DNA from: Streptomyces sp. NBC_01317
Lineage (GTDB): Bacteria > Actinomycetota > Actinomycetes > Streptomycetales > Streptomycetaceae
NCBI RefSeq assembly: GCF_035961655.1
Contig: NZ_CP108393.1
Coordinates: 5,751,001-5,815,000, forward strand
Length of the DNA stretch: 64,000 nucleotides
Direction: 5' to 3'
Shown: one piece after another, positions 31,396 to 40,300 of the stretch
Numbering within the stretch: the first letter of the stretch is position 1
How the letters are laid out: each line of letters starts with the position of its first letter
Translations under genes and position numbers: made by a program
The notes under the pieces: model-generated
The model's database searches: none
The model's input: only the letters and a program-made list of their open reading frames with translations
What the model was told of the DNA's origin: nothing

Positions 31396-32187
31396 TCAGA
31401 GGCGGTCCCCCTCCACCCCTTCGTACAGGTCCGTCACCGTCTTGAGCAGCCCCGGTTCGCCCGGGAACTCCGTCGAGTCGATGCGGGAGACCGGCGCGAT
31501 GCCACGGGAGTTGGTGACGAAAGCGGCCTGGAAGCTGAGGAGTTGGGCGAGAGTGACCTCGCGCCGTACCGACGGCACGCCGGAGCCGGGCAGTTGGGAA
31601 TCCAGCAGCGCCATGGTGATGCCGGTCAGCACGGGCGCGTCCGGCCAGACGAGTGAAGTGCCGTCCCAGAAGCAGATGTTGGCGACGGCGCCCTCCGCCA
31701 CCACCCCGCCGTCCCCGGTGAGCAGCGCGCTGTCGAAGCCCGCGCGTACCGCGAGACGGCCGTAGTGGGCCTGGCCGAAGTCACCGAGGTGTTTGAGGTG
31801 GGGGGCGGTCCGCAGGTACGGGACGGACATCAGGGCCACCGGGCTCCCGCCGACCGGGTCCGCGGGCGGCCGTACGGTCACCATGACCGTGGCCTCCTCC
31901 GCCGCCTCGGGCCACTGGACGTGGACCCTGACCGAGGCGTCCCGTACGTCACCGAGGGCGTGCCGGAGCAGGGCCCGTACCCGCTCCCCGTCCAGACCCG
32001 CGCCGAACATCTCCCGGGTCGCGGAGTCCAGCCGGGCCAGATGGAGCGCGAGGCCGCGCACCCGGCCGTCCCTGACCTGCATGGCGGTGAAGTGCCCGTA
32101 GTGATCGAGCGCGCGGAACCGCAGGCCGTCGTCGGTGGCGGGCCGGCCGTCGATCTCGATGAGCGGATGTGAGGGGGAGAACGTCAT
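31396..32187 (-). CDS. class IV PLP aminotransferase
   Basis: A 263-residue fold-type IV enzyme (branched-chain aminotransferase/aminodeoxychorismate lyase family). It has the opening LIEIDGRPATDDGLRFRALD, the segment TAPHLKHLGDFGQAHYG with the likely PLP lysine, FDSALLTGDGGVVAEGAVAN and a late RGIAPVSRID. The ATG at 32187 is chosen because the upstream extension is antisense to the FMN reductase gene. Reaction uncertain: transamination of branched-chain or D-amino acids and ADC lyase activity are all possible. Divergent from the SoxR-box-bearing reductase gene, 66 bases away. Confidence 0.87.
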   Translation of the reverse strand: MTFSPSHPLIEIDGRPATDDGLRFRALDHYGHFTAMQVRDGRVRGLALHLARLDSATREMFGAGLDGERVRALLRHALGDVRDASVRVHVQWPEAAEEATVMVTVRPPADPVGGSPVALMSVPYLRTAPHLKHLGDFGQAHYGRLAVRAGFDSALLTGDGGVVAEGAVANICFWDGTSLVWPDAPVLTGITMALLDSQLPGSGVPSVRREVTLAQLLSFQAAFVTNSRGIAPVSRIDSTEFPGEPGLLKTVTDLYEGVEGDRL

Positions 32188-32216
32188 GCCCCCACCGTAG
32201 GACCTACGAGACCTAC

Positions 32217-32247
32217 TTGACCTCAACCAAGGTTCAGGGATGAGGCT
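32217..32247 (+). promoter_or_regulatory. SoxR box and promoter of FMN reductase gene
   Basis: TTGACC (32217-32222) is a -35 element. CCTCAACCAAGGTTCAGG (32221-32238) matches the 18-bp SoxR palindrome of Streptomyces with one mismatched pair. GAGGCT (32242-32247), 19 bases from the -35, fits an over-long MerR-type spacer; transcription would start at or beside the ATG at 32254. In S. coelicolor SoxR, activated by redox-active compounds such as actinorhodin, controls an FMN reductase gene (SCO2478) with just such a site. Confidence 0.8.
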
Positions 32248-32253
32248 GGTCGC

Positions 32254-32943
32254 ATGGACCTCGACACAGCACAGCCCCCGGCACAGCCCATGGCGCCACT
32301 CACCACATCCGAACCGACCGCTTCCGCCGCTTCCGCCGCCTCCGCTGCCCCCGAACCGGCCCCTTCCATCCCTCTGAAGCTCGCCGTCATCCTCGGCAGC
32401 ACCCGTGAAGGCCGCTTCGGCCCGGTCGTCGCCGACTGGTTCTTGAGCCGGACCGACCGGCACGCCGGCTTCTCCGCCGACCTGGTCGACCTCGCCGACA
32501 TCGACCTGCCGACCGCCCTCTCCTTCCGCCCCGGTCCGGCCGTACAGGACCAACTGGCCAGGGTCAGCCCCCGGTTGGCCGACGCCGACGCCTTTGTCGT
32601 CATCACCCCCGAGTACAACCACTCCTTCCCCGCCGCCCTCAAGTCCCTGATCGACTGGCACTACGGCGAATGGCAGGCCAAGCCGGTCGGGTTCGTCTCG
32701 TACGGAGGAATCTCCGGCGGTCTGCGTGCCGTCGAGCAACTGCGCCAGATCTTCGCGGAGATGCACGCCGTGACCGTCCGGGACACGGTCTCCTTCCACA
32801 ACGCGGGCGCCCACTTCGACGAGGAGGGCCACCACAAGGACCCGTCCGCCGCCGAGACGGCCGCCACCGCGATGCTCGACCAGCTCGCCTGGTGGGGCCT
32901 GGCCCTACGGGACGCCAAGTCCACCCGCCCGTACGGGAAATGA
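32254..32943 (+). CDS. NADPH-dependent FMN reductase, predicted SoxR target
   Basis: A 229-residue flavodoxin-fold oxidoreductase. A 40-residue low-complexity Ala/Pro/Ser N-terminus precedes the core: LKLAVILGSTREGRFGPVVADW (FMN phosphate loop), AFVVITPEYNHSFPAALKSLIDWHY (flavin-ring loop) and GFVSYGGISGG. It reduces FMN or quinones with NAD(P)H, probably to deal with redox-cycling compounds. It begins right at the predicted transcription start downstream of the SoxR box, so the message is probably leaderless. It looks like the counterpart of SCO2478 in the S. coelicolor SoxR regulon. No soxR gene is in the window. Confidence 0.92.
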   Translation: MDLDTAQPPAQPMAPLTTSEPTASAASAASAAPEPAPSIPLKLAVILGSTREGRFGPVVADWFLSRTDRHAGFSADLVDLADIDLPTALSFRPGPAVQDQLARVSPRLADADAFVVITPEYNHSFPAALKSLIDWHYGEWQAKPVGFVSYGGISGGLRAVEQLRQIFAEMHAVTVRDTVSFHNAGAHFDEEGHHKDPSAAETAATAMLDQLAWWGLALRDAKSTRPYGK

Positions 32944-33155
32944 CATACAGAGCATCCGCCTTCTCGGCGACCGGCCGCATCCCTGACGTGTGTCGGCGGC
33001 ATCGTGACGGCCGTCCACCAGGACGCACCGCTGTCGTTGCTGCTGGATGCGGTAGAACCGTCCGTACGTCCGTGCGTCGGTACGGGCGACCGGCCTCGCT
33101 GTACAGTCCGGCCGTTCCCCTCGTCCCCCTCGCCCGCCTCGAAGGAGCCGCCCCC

Positions 33156-33641
33156 GTGTCACTGCCCGACCACCACCGGGGCGGAGAACTGCCCTTCTTC
33201 GTGTACGGCACCCTGCGGCCGGGCGAGGACAACTACGAACTCTTCCTTCGGGGCCGTACCACCGGCGAGGAGCCGGCCCGCCTGGAGAACGCGGCGCTGT
33301 ACGACGGCCCCGGCTACCCGTACGCGATCGAGGCCCCGGGAGCGACGGTCGTCGGCGAGATCGTCTCGGCGCTGCCGGGGGCGGAGGTGGGCGCGGGGCC
33401 GGGCTCGTACCGCGAACTGCTCTCCGTCCTAGACGAGTTGGAGGAGTACGTAACACCCGGCGATCCCCGCAACCTGTACGAGCGGGTGCCCCGCGACGTG
33501 CGGCGCGCGGACGGGACCACGGTCCGGGCCTGGGTGTACTTCGCCGCGCCGCGCGTGGCCCGCGAGCTGAGAGCGGCGGGCCGTCCGATCGCGGGAGGCG
33601 ACTGGATCGCGCATGTCACCCACCGCTCGCCCGGGCCCTGA
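33156..33641 (+). CDS. gamma-glutamylcyclotransferase-like (AIG2 fold) protein
   Basis: A 161-residue protein of the GGCT/AIG2 fold. FFVYGTLRPGEDNYELFL contains the conserved YGTLRxG substrate loop and LSVLDELEEYV the acidic residue used as general acid/base. Family members cyclise gamma-glutamyl peptides to 5-oxoproline, but many AIG2-like proteins have unknown substrates. AAGGAG (33142-33147) precedes the GTG at 33156; the longer frame upstream is a shadow. Probably transcribed alone; the 210 bases before it have no clear promoter beyond a TGTACAGT near 33100. Confidence 0.85.
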   Translation: MSLPDHHRGGELPFFVYGTLRPGEDNYELFLRGRTTGEEPARLENAALYDGPGYPYAIEAPGATVVGEIVSALPGAEVGAGPGSYRELLSVLDELEEYVTPGDPRNLYERVPRDVRRADGTTVRAWVYFAAPRVARELRAAGRPIAGGDWIAHVTHRSPGP

Positions 33642-33734
33642 CAGCGCGACGGCCCGTGTGATCGGAGCCGGTGGAAGGCAGCGGCCGATAATGGTGTCGA
33701 CAGCACCCCTCGGCACCCGGCAGAGTGATCGCCC

Positions 33735-34493
33735 GTGACGAGTAGTGAACTGTGGAGCCGCGAGACCGCCGACCGCTACGACGCCGGGGAGACCGAAACG
33801 TCCTCGCCCGCCGTTCTCGGACCGACCGTCGCCTTCCTGGCGGAGCTGGCCGGAGACGGCCGGGCACTGGAGTTCGCGATCGGGACCGGCCGCGTGGGTG
33901 TCCCGCTCCGGGAACGCGGCGTACCGGTCGTGGGAATCGAACTGTCCGAGCACATGGCGGCGGTACTGCGGCGCAAGGTCGACGAGGACACGCTTCCGGT
34001 GACCCTCGGGGACATGGCCACCACCGTTGTCCCCGGCGGATTCACCCTGGTCTACCTCGTCTACAACACCATCTCGAACCTGCTGACGCAGGACGAGCAG
34101 GTCGAGTGCTTCCGCAACGCCGCACGTCATCTGGAGCCCGGCGGCCGATTTGTCATCGAGCTGGGGGTGCCGCCGCTGCGGTTCCTGCCGCCCGGCCAGG
34201 TCGCGGTGCCGTTCGACGTCTCCGAGCGGCATCTCGGCTTCGACACCTTCGACCTGGTCGAGCAGATCCTTGTCTCGCACCACTTCTCCCGCGAGGGCTC
34301 CGGCGGCGGTGACGGTGACGACGGCCGCTACCGCCGCGACAACTCCCGCCACCGGTACGCCTGGCCGGCGGAGCTCGACCTGATGGCACGGATCGCCGGG
34401 CTCGAACTGGAGCGTCGTGTCGCGGACTGGGACGGGGCACCGTTCACCCAGGACTCCGGCAAGCACATCTCCGTGTGGCGCAAGCCCACCTGA
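33735..34493 (+). CDS. class I SAM-dependent methyltransferase
   Basis: A 252-residue methyltransferase. Motif I is ALEFAIGTGRVGVPLRERG, followed by the acidic strand VVGIELSEHM, motif II/III as LVYLVYNTISNLL and the post-motif RFVIELGVPPL. It starts with GTG 3-4 codons before ELWSRETADRYD, a common opening in this group. A glycine/aspartate-rich insertion (GSGGGDGDDGRYRRDN) interrupts the C-terminal part and looks like a variable loop. The acceptor substrate is unknown. Convergent with the DUF218 gene. Confidence 0.87.
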   Translation: MTSSELWSRETADRYDAGETETSSPAVLGPTVAFLAELAGDGRALEFAIGTGRVGVPLRERGVPVVGIELSEHMAAVLRRKVDEDTLPVTLGDMATTVVPGGFTLVYLVYNTISNLLTQDEQVECFRNAARHLEPGGRFVIELGVPPLRFLPPGQVAVPFDVSERHLGFDTFDLVEQILVSHHFSREGSGGGDGDDGRYRRDNSRHRYAWPAELDLMARIAGLELERRVADWDGAPFTQDSGKHISVWRKPT

Positions 34494-34524
34494 TCCCACC
34501 TGGCCCCTCCCCACTTCACCCCTC

Positions 34525-35256
34525 TCACCTCGGCGACGCCGACCCCAGGGCCTCGGCCACTCCCGGTTCCGCCGGCCCGAGGAAGTGGGGGTCCGGCCGC
34601 AGCGCCGCGTCCAGCGCCGCCTTGCCCGCCGCGAACACCTCCCGCACGCCGCCGTAGTACCAGGTCACGTCGTGCCGCTCGTCGACCCCGACCCCGTACG
34701 AGTCGACCCCGGCGGAACGGCAGAGGGCCACGGCCCGCCGGACATGGAACCCCTGCGTGACGAGCACCGCCCGGTCGACCCCGAATATCTTCTTGGCCCG
34801 GGCGCAGGAGTCCCAGGTGTCGAACCCCGCGTAGTCGCTGACGATGCGCCCGTCCGGCACGCCGTGTCCGGTCAGGTACGTGCGCATCGCGTCCGGCTCG
34901 TCGTACTCCACCCGGCTGTTGTCGCCGGTGACCAGCACGACCCGTACCTTGCCCGTACGGTACAACTCGGCCGCCGTGTCGAGGCGGTGCGCGAGATACG
35001 GCGACGGACGGCCCTCCCGCAGCCCGGCGCCGAACACCACGGCGACGTCCGTGGCCGGGACGTCCGCGACCGTACGGACATGGCTGTCGGCCGCCGTGTA
35101 CATCCAGGTCACCGGTGCCAGCGCGAGCACACACCCCGCCATCACGGCCTGTACGGCGAGGCGTTGGCCACGCCGGGTGCGCGGCAGGCGCGGCAGAGTG
35201 ACCGGACGCGCCAGGCGCGGGGGCCGGGGGAGGCGTGGCAGCTTCGGCAGTGGCAT
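34525..35256 (-). CDS. SanA/YdcF-like DUF218 membrane protein
   Basis: A 243-residue protein with a basic, proline-rich N-terminus, one membrane helix (AVQAVMAGCVLALAPVTWMY) and an external DUF218 domain: VAVVFGAGLREGRPSPYLAHRLDTAAELYRTG, VVLVTGDNSRVEYDEPDAM, TWDSCARAKKIFGVDRAVLVTQGFHVRRAV. The domain is related to E. coli SanA, linked to cell-envelope integrity and vancomycin resistance. The biochemical role is unknown. Single gene, 87 bases downstream of the SWIM-protein operon on the same strand, so it could be read from it; the gap shows no terminator. Confidence 0.87.
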   Translation of the reverse strand: MPLPKLPRLPRPPRLARPVTLPRLPRTRRGQRLAVQAVMAGCVLALAPVTWMYTAADSHVRTVADVPATDVAVVFGAGLREGRPSPYLAHRLDTAAELYRTGKVRVVLVTGDNSRVEYDEPDAMRTYLTGHGVPDGRIVSDYAGFDTWDSCARAKKIFGVDRAVLVTQGFHVRRAVALCRSAGVDSYGVGVDERHDVTWYYGGVREVFAAGKAALDAALRPDPHFLGPAEPGVAEALGSASPR

Positions 35257-35343
35257 GGGTCTCCCTGATGGATCGTGCTGTGCTCTGCTGTGCGGTCGTT
35301 CGTCTGTGCGTTCCCCTCCCTTCAGGACGATCGGCGGCGCCGA

Positions 35344-37320
35344 TCAGTTCGCCGCCGGCTCCGGTGGTGCCCATGCGGCGAGCAGCAGTGACTCGGCCGC
35401 CGCCGACGCGTAGACCGCCGCGGCCAGCCACGCCAGCGCGAAGTTCCCGGGATCGGCGGGCAGCAACCGGCCCAGCGCGTCATGGCGCCGGTCCGCCGCC
35501 GCTTCGGCGAGCGCCTGGACGCGCTGCGCACCGGTCGTGAGCCCCACGGCCCGCAGCCGCCGTGAAAGGTCCCCGTCGCCTGCCGCCGCGGCCACCGCCC
35601 GCCCACCCGCGACCCCGCGCTCCACCGCCCGCCGCAGCAGGTCGAGTTCGACCGGCAGCCCCGGGAGCGGACGGCCAAGGGGCACGGCGTCGACGACACG
35701 CACCAAAGCGGGCGCGCCCGCTCCAACCGGCGTTCCCTCAGCAACCGGCCCATCCCCACCGACGGGCGCGGTCACCGCGACCGTCGCGGATCCCACCGGC
35801 GCGAGGTGCGAACGGTTCAGCAGCCGTAGGCCCAGATCCGTGCGTACGGTCCTGTCGTCGTGCCCCCGCCAGGCCGCGGCCAGGACGTGCACCCGGTCGG
35901 GGCGGTCGGGTACCGCCCGGGCGATCAGCCGGAGCGTGAGCCCCGGCCGGGAGGACAGGAGCCGGAGGTTGTCGGCGTACGGGAGATCGGGGCGTTCGTC
36001 CGGGGCGGCCAGGCGGAGCGTCGGGCCGCCCGACACCACGAAGCCCGCGTCCGTGACCGTACCGTCCAGGAACAGCAGATCGCCGCCCGCCGCCCGGGCG
36101 TCGGCCGGCTCGGCCGACCAGCTGAGGGCCGCGGCCAGTTGGGCGGCGGGTGACCGTTCCCAGAGCGCGGCCAGGGGCGCTTCGTGCCACCCCGCGCCCG
36201 TCGCCCGTACGGAACGCACCTGCCCACCGCCACCGATCCGGCCGTCCGGTGACACCGTCGGCGAGGTGAGGATGACCCCACCGCCGTCCCCCAGGTCACG
36301 CAGCCCCAGCGCGCAGCCGCCGGGCACGGGCGACCCCGACGCCTGGAGCGCCCGCTCCGGACCGCCCGGAGCCACGTCGGAGAGTGTCCGGAGCGTGCCG
36401 TCGGGGGCCAGGGCGTAGACCGTGGCGCCCGCGTACCCGGAGGCGGTCACCACCGCTTCGGTGAAGAGCCCATGCAGCCGCAGCGGGCCCTCGGGCTGAT
36501 AACTCCGGCGCGCGGGGGCGAGGGCCGCCGCCGGTCTGCGGACCAGATCCAGCAACTCCACCAGATCGGCGGAGAGATCGGACAGCCGGAACGCCGGGTC
36601 GTCCGAGCGGGCCTCACCCAGCCGCCGCGCGATGCGTACGGCGGTGGCGGCGGGGCGGTGCAGCCCCGCCAGCCGCGCGGAGTGCGCGGCGTGGAGCAAT
36701 TCGGCCCGGTGCACCGCGCCGGACCCGGTGACACCGGCGACCAGCACGGCCGTCGCGGCCTCCCGCAGCGCGTCGAGGGCCGTGGACTGTACGGGGGTGA
36801 CCGCCACGGAGGCGATGCCGGAAGCGGGGCCGTTGCCGGGCGGGGCCGATACGGCGCCCCCGTCACCGCTCCCGTCGCTCCCGTCGCGTCTCGCGTCGGC
36901 CCCCGGATCCGCAACCGTCCCCGGACCCGGACCCGCAGCCGTCCCCGTCCCCGGACCCGTCCCCAGCGGCGTCCCGGCCTCAGCCACCGTCTCGCTCGCG
37001 GCCTCTACCTCCGCCGCGAGGGGCGCGCTCGACAGGACGGCCGCGCGATGCAGACAGGCGGGCGCCAACAGGCAGCCGCACAAGGCGTCCGCCGCGTCGG
37101 CCACGATTCCCGCCGTGACCCTGAGCGTCACCACCGTGTCCTCGGCGACCCGGACCAATACGCCGTCCTCGGTGGCTTCCACCGGCCAGCCGGCCACGTT
37201 CGCCACCGCCCCGTCCACGCGTTTGCGCAGCCGTACGGGCAGCAGGTCGAGCGCGGCGGCCGCCACGTCGGCGGCAACCGGTGGCAGTCCCGGAGCGGAT
37301 ACCGGAGCGGATCGGGTCAT
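35344..37320 (-). CDS. SWIM zinc-finger protein (YehQ-like), last gene of AAA/VWA operon
   Basis: A 658-residue protein. Near residues 78-90 it has DALCGCLLAPACLHRAAVL, a SWIM-type CxC...CxH zinc motif, which binds DNA or protein. The rest is alanine-rich with a low-complexity Gly/Pro/Thr section about residues 110-165 and long helical stretches, without another known domain. The ATG at 37320 overlaps the stop of the VWA gene (ATGA) and has AGGAGG upstream, so the two are coupled; the frame continues to 37479 only as shadow. In E. coli, YehQ is the SWIM protein beside the YehL ATPase and YehP VWA protein, and this gene has the same partners. Confidence 0.82.
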   Translation of the reverse strand: MTRSAPVSAPGLPPVAADVAAAALDLLPVRLRKRVDGAVANVAGWPVEATEDGVLVRVAEDTVVTLRVTAGIVADAADALCGCLLAPACLHRAAVLSSAPLAAEVEAASETVAEAGTPLGTGPGTGTAAGPGPGTVADPGADARRDGSDGSGDGGAVSAPPGNGPASGIASVAVTPVQSTALDALREAATAVLVAGVTGSGAVHRAELLHAAHSARLAGLHRPAATAVRIARRLGEARSDDPAFRLSDLSADLVELLDLVRRPAAALAPARRSYQPEGPLRLHGLFTEAVVTASGYAGATVYALAPDGTLRTLSDVAPGGPERALQASGSPVPGGCALGLRDLGDGGGVILTSPTVSPDGRIGGGGQVRSVRATGAGWHEAPLAALWERSPAAQLAAALSWSAEPADARAAGGDLLFLDGTVTDAGFVVSGGPTLRLAAPDERPDLPYADNLRLLSSRPGLTLRLIARAVPDRPDRVHVLAAAWRGHDDRTVRTDLGLRLLNRSHLAPVGSATVAVTAPVGGDGPVAEGTPVGAGAPALVRVVDAVPLGRPLPGLPVELDLLRRAVERGVAGGRAVAAAAGDGDLSRRLRAVGLTTGAQRVQALAEAAADRRHDALGRLLPADPGNFALAWLAAAVYASAAAESLLLAAWAPPEPAAN

Positions 37321-40300
37321 CGGTGCGCACCTCCTACGCGTTCGCCGACCCAGCGGGCCAGCTCCAGTGGGCTCAGCGCCGCGACCGGCATGCCGGCCCC
37401 GACCAACTGGCCCGCGATCCCGGTCGAATAACGCGGCCTGCCCTCGTCGTCCAGCGAGGCGCAGCCGAGCACGTGGCACCCGGCGTCGACCAGGGCCCGT
37501 ACCTCCGCGAGCAGCGGCGAGACCGGGCCGCCCTCCTCGAAGTCACTGATCAGGACCACGAGCGTGCGGGACGGCACCGACACCAACTGTCGGGCGTGGC
37601 GCAGCCCCAGCGCGATGTTCGTCCCGCCGCCGACGCTGACCTCCAGCAGCAGGCTCAGGGGGTCGTCGACCTGGTCGGTGAGGTCGACGACTTCGGTGGA
37701 GAACGCCACGAAGTGCGTACTCACCGCGGGAACCCCCGCCAGCACGGCGGCGGTGAGCGCGGCCCAGACCGTCGAGGCCTCCATCGAGCCGGACACGTCC
37801 ACGACGAGGACGAGCCGCCAGTCGGCTGTCTTGCGGGCGCGGGTACGGAACACGGGCCGCTCCGGCAGCACGGTCAACGCGCCGGTGTCCGGGTCCCGGC
37901 GGGCGGTCGCCAGGTTGGCCCGGATGGTACGGGCCAGGTCCAGCGGACCGCCCGGGCGGCGGGTGGGGCGCGGATGGGAGAGGCCGGTGAGCGCGGGGCG
38001 CAGCCGGTGGGCGAGCGCCTCGGTCAACTCGGCCACCAGCTTCGCCACCAGGGGGCGGAGCCGGGCGAGTTGGTGCTCGGGGAGGCCGCCCGCGTACGAC
38101 AGGACGGTCCGCAGCAGCTCCACGGAGGGGCGGGCCGCCGCGGGGTCCAGCTCCATGGCGGCGTCGATCCGCCCGGCGTCGGCGGCAGCGGCGAGCACCT
38201 CCTCGCGGACGCCGGGCCCGAACAGCGCGGTCAACTCCTCGGACCAGGACCGCACATCGGGGTACGGCGCCCCGTCCCCACCCCGCGAACCACCCCGCCC
38301 CTCCTCGCCCCGAGCCCCCTCACCACGTCCAAAGCCGTACAACTCGTCCAACGCGGCACCGACCCGCCCGGCCCCACCCCGCAACTCCCGCCCCCGCCCG
38401 AGCAACAGCCGCCACCGCTCACCGGGGGAGAGAGCGAGTACGCCGCCTGTCGCGCCATCCCGGGGAACGCCGACCGCAACGGTCCCCGCTCCCGCACCCC
38501 CGACCTCAACCGTTGCGACGACCGTGACCGGTCCTGCCATAACCGGTCCTGCCGTAACCGGTCCGGCTGCGGCCGGCTCCGCCGTGGCCGGCCGCGCCTC
38601 ACCGCTGCCCGCGCCCGCAGGCAGACCCGTCGCCAGGTCGGCCGTCAGGCCGGGAAACAACCCCCTCGCCGTCAGGGCCTCCCGGCCCGCCAGGTCCGCC
38701 GACGCCAGGAGCGCCAGCGTCGCCGGATCCGTCATCGGGCCCGGCAAGGTGCCCGCCGCCAGGCCCGTGCGGTCCTCCACCGTGGCCAGGAGCCGGCTCC
38801 TCGCCGCCGGGGAGAGCGTGTCGAAACCCGCGCGCAGGGCGGGCAGCCGGTCCAGGAAATCCCGGTCGGGCAGGGCCTCGACCCGTTCCATCAGGGGGTC
38901 CAGAGCGGGACCGGTCTCCATCAGCGAACCCGCCGCGAGCAGCGCGCCGCGCAGGAATCCGCCCAGGTCCGTACGGAGCGCGGACGTGGTCGCGCCGTCC
39001 ACGCGGGACGCCAGCCGGACGCCGAACTCCGTCGCGTCCCCGCTCCCCAGCAACACCCGGGCCACCCCCGCCGCGCCCCTGATCAGCGCCGTGGCGTCGG
39101 CCTCCAGCCGGACCAGCGCGGCGTCGAGCCGCAGACCGCCACCGAGCGCCGCCGCGGCCCGCCCCGCCAGGGAGACCAGCGCCCGCGCGTCCTCCGCGTC
39201 GGTGGAACCCGCCAGTCCGTCCAGCGCGCGCACCCCCGCGGCGGTGAGGTCGTCGTACGCCTCGGAGAGCGCGGCCCGTTCCCACCCGCCGGGCAGGCCC
39301 GGCAGATGACCGGACCTGATCCGGTCCAACAGGGCCAGCCCGGTGAGCAGTTCGGGCAGCGTCCCGGAGGCGGGCAGCAACTCGGCGGTCTCCGAGAGGC
39401 GTTCCGCGGCGAGGTCTGGGAGTCCGCACCGCGCCGCCTCCTCAAGACCGGCCAGCACCTCCGGGGCCGTCGGGCCGCCGAGCAGGCGCTCCCTCGTCCG
39501 CCGCTGCCGCAGCGTCCCCTCGGTGGCCTGCTCCAGCGTCACTCCCCGCACACCGGTCACATCGAGCATCGCGGCCGTCGACGGAGACCAGGTCACCGTC
39601 CACCGCGTCGTCAGCGGGGCGGCGTCGCCCACTCCCGCGACGCTGCTCTCCTCCCCGTACGGGACACGGCAGGCGGCCAGCCGGCGCAGGGCCAGCTCCC
39701 GGCGCCGGTCCAGGTCGCCGCGGTGCGCGTCGAGACGCAACTCGCGGCGGCCCGGCGCGGTAGGCGTGGGCAGCGACAGCCCACCGAGGAGCGTCTCGAC
39801 GGACGGTCCGAGCCCCGAACGCGGCGTCCCGGGCGCGAGCCGTCCCTGCCGGGTCCCGACCAGGACCTTCTCCATCGAGGCGGCCACGACGCGGCCCCGC
39901 CCGTACAACTGCCCCTGCGTGAGGACGGTCTGCGCCGCCTCCACCACCTCGCCCCGCCCGGCGGCCGGAAGCCCGCGCAGCGACGCCAGATCCCGGGCGA
40001 CCCGGACCACCTCACGGGCGTCGGCGGGCCCGCTGGGGTGACCGCCGTCCCGTACGGCCGCACAGATCCGTACGGCGGTCGCCGTCAACAGGTCGTCCAG
40101 CAGCACCGGATCGCCCGCCGCGAGATGCACCCCACGCTGCCACTCCGGATCCCTGATCCCGGCCGGATACCCGGACCGCTCGTCCAACAGGGCATACGAA
40201 TACGGCACGAGCGAGGTGACCACGCCCCCACCCTTGGCGGCCGGCGAGGCGTCACCCCCCACCACCCGCCCCACATCGGCCCCCGCAGGCCGGGCCGCGT

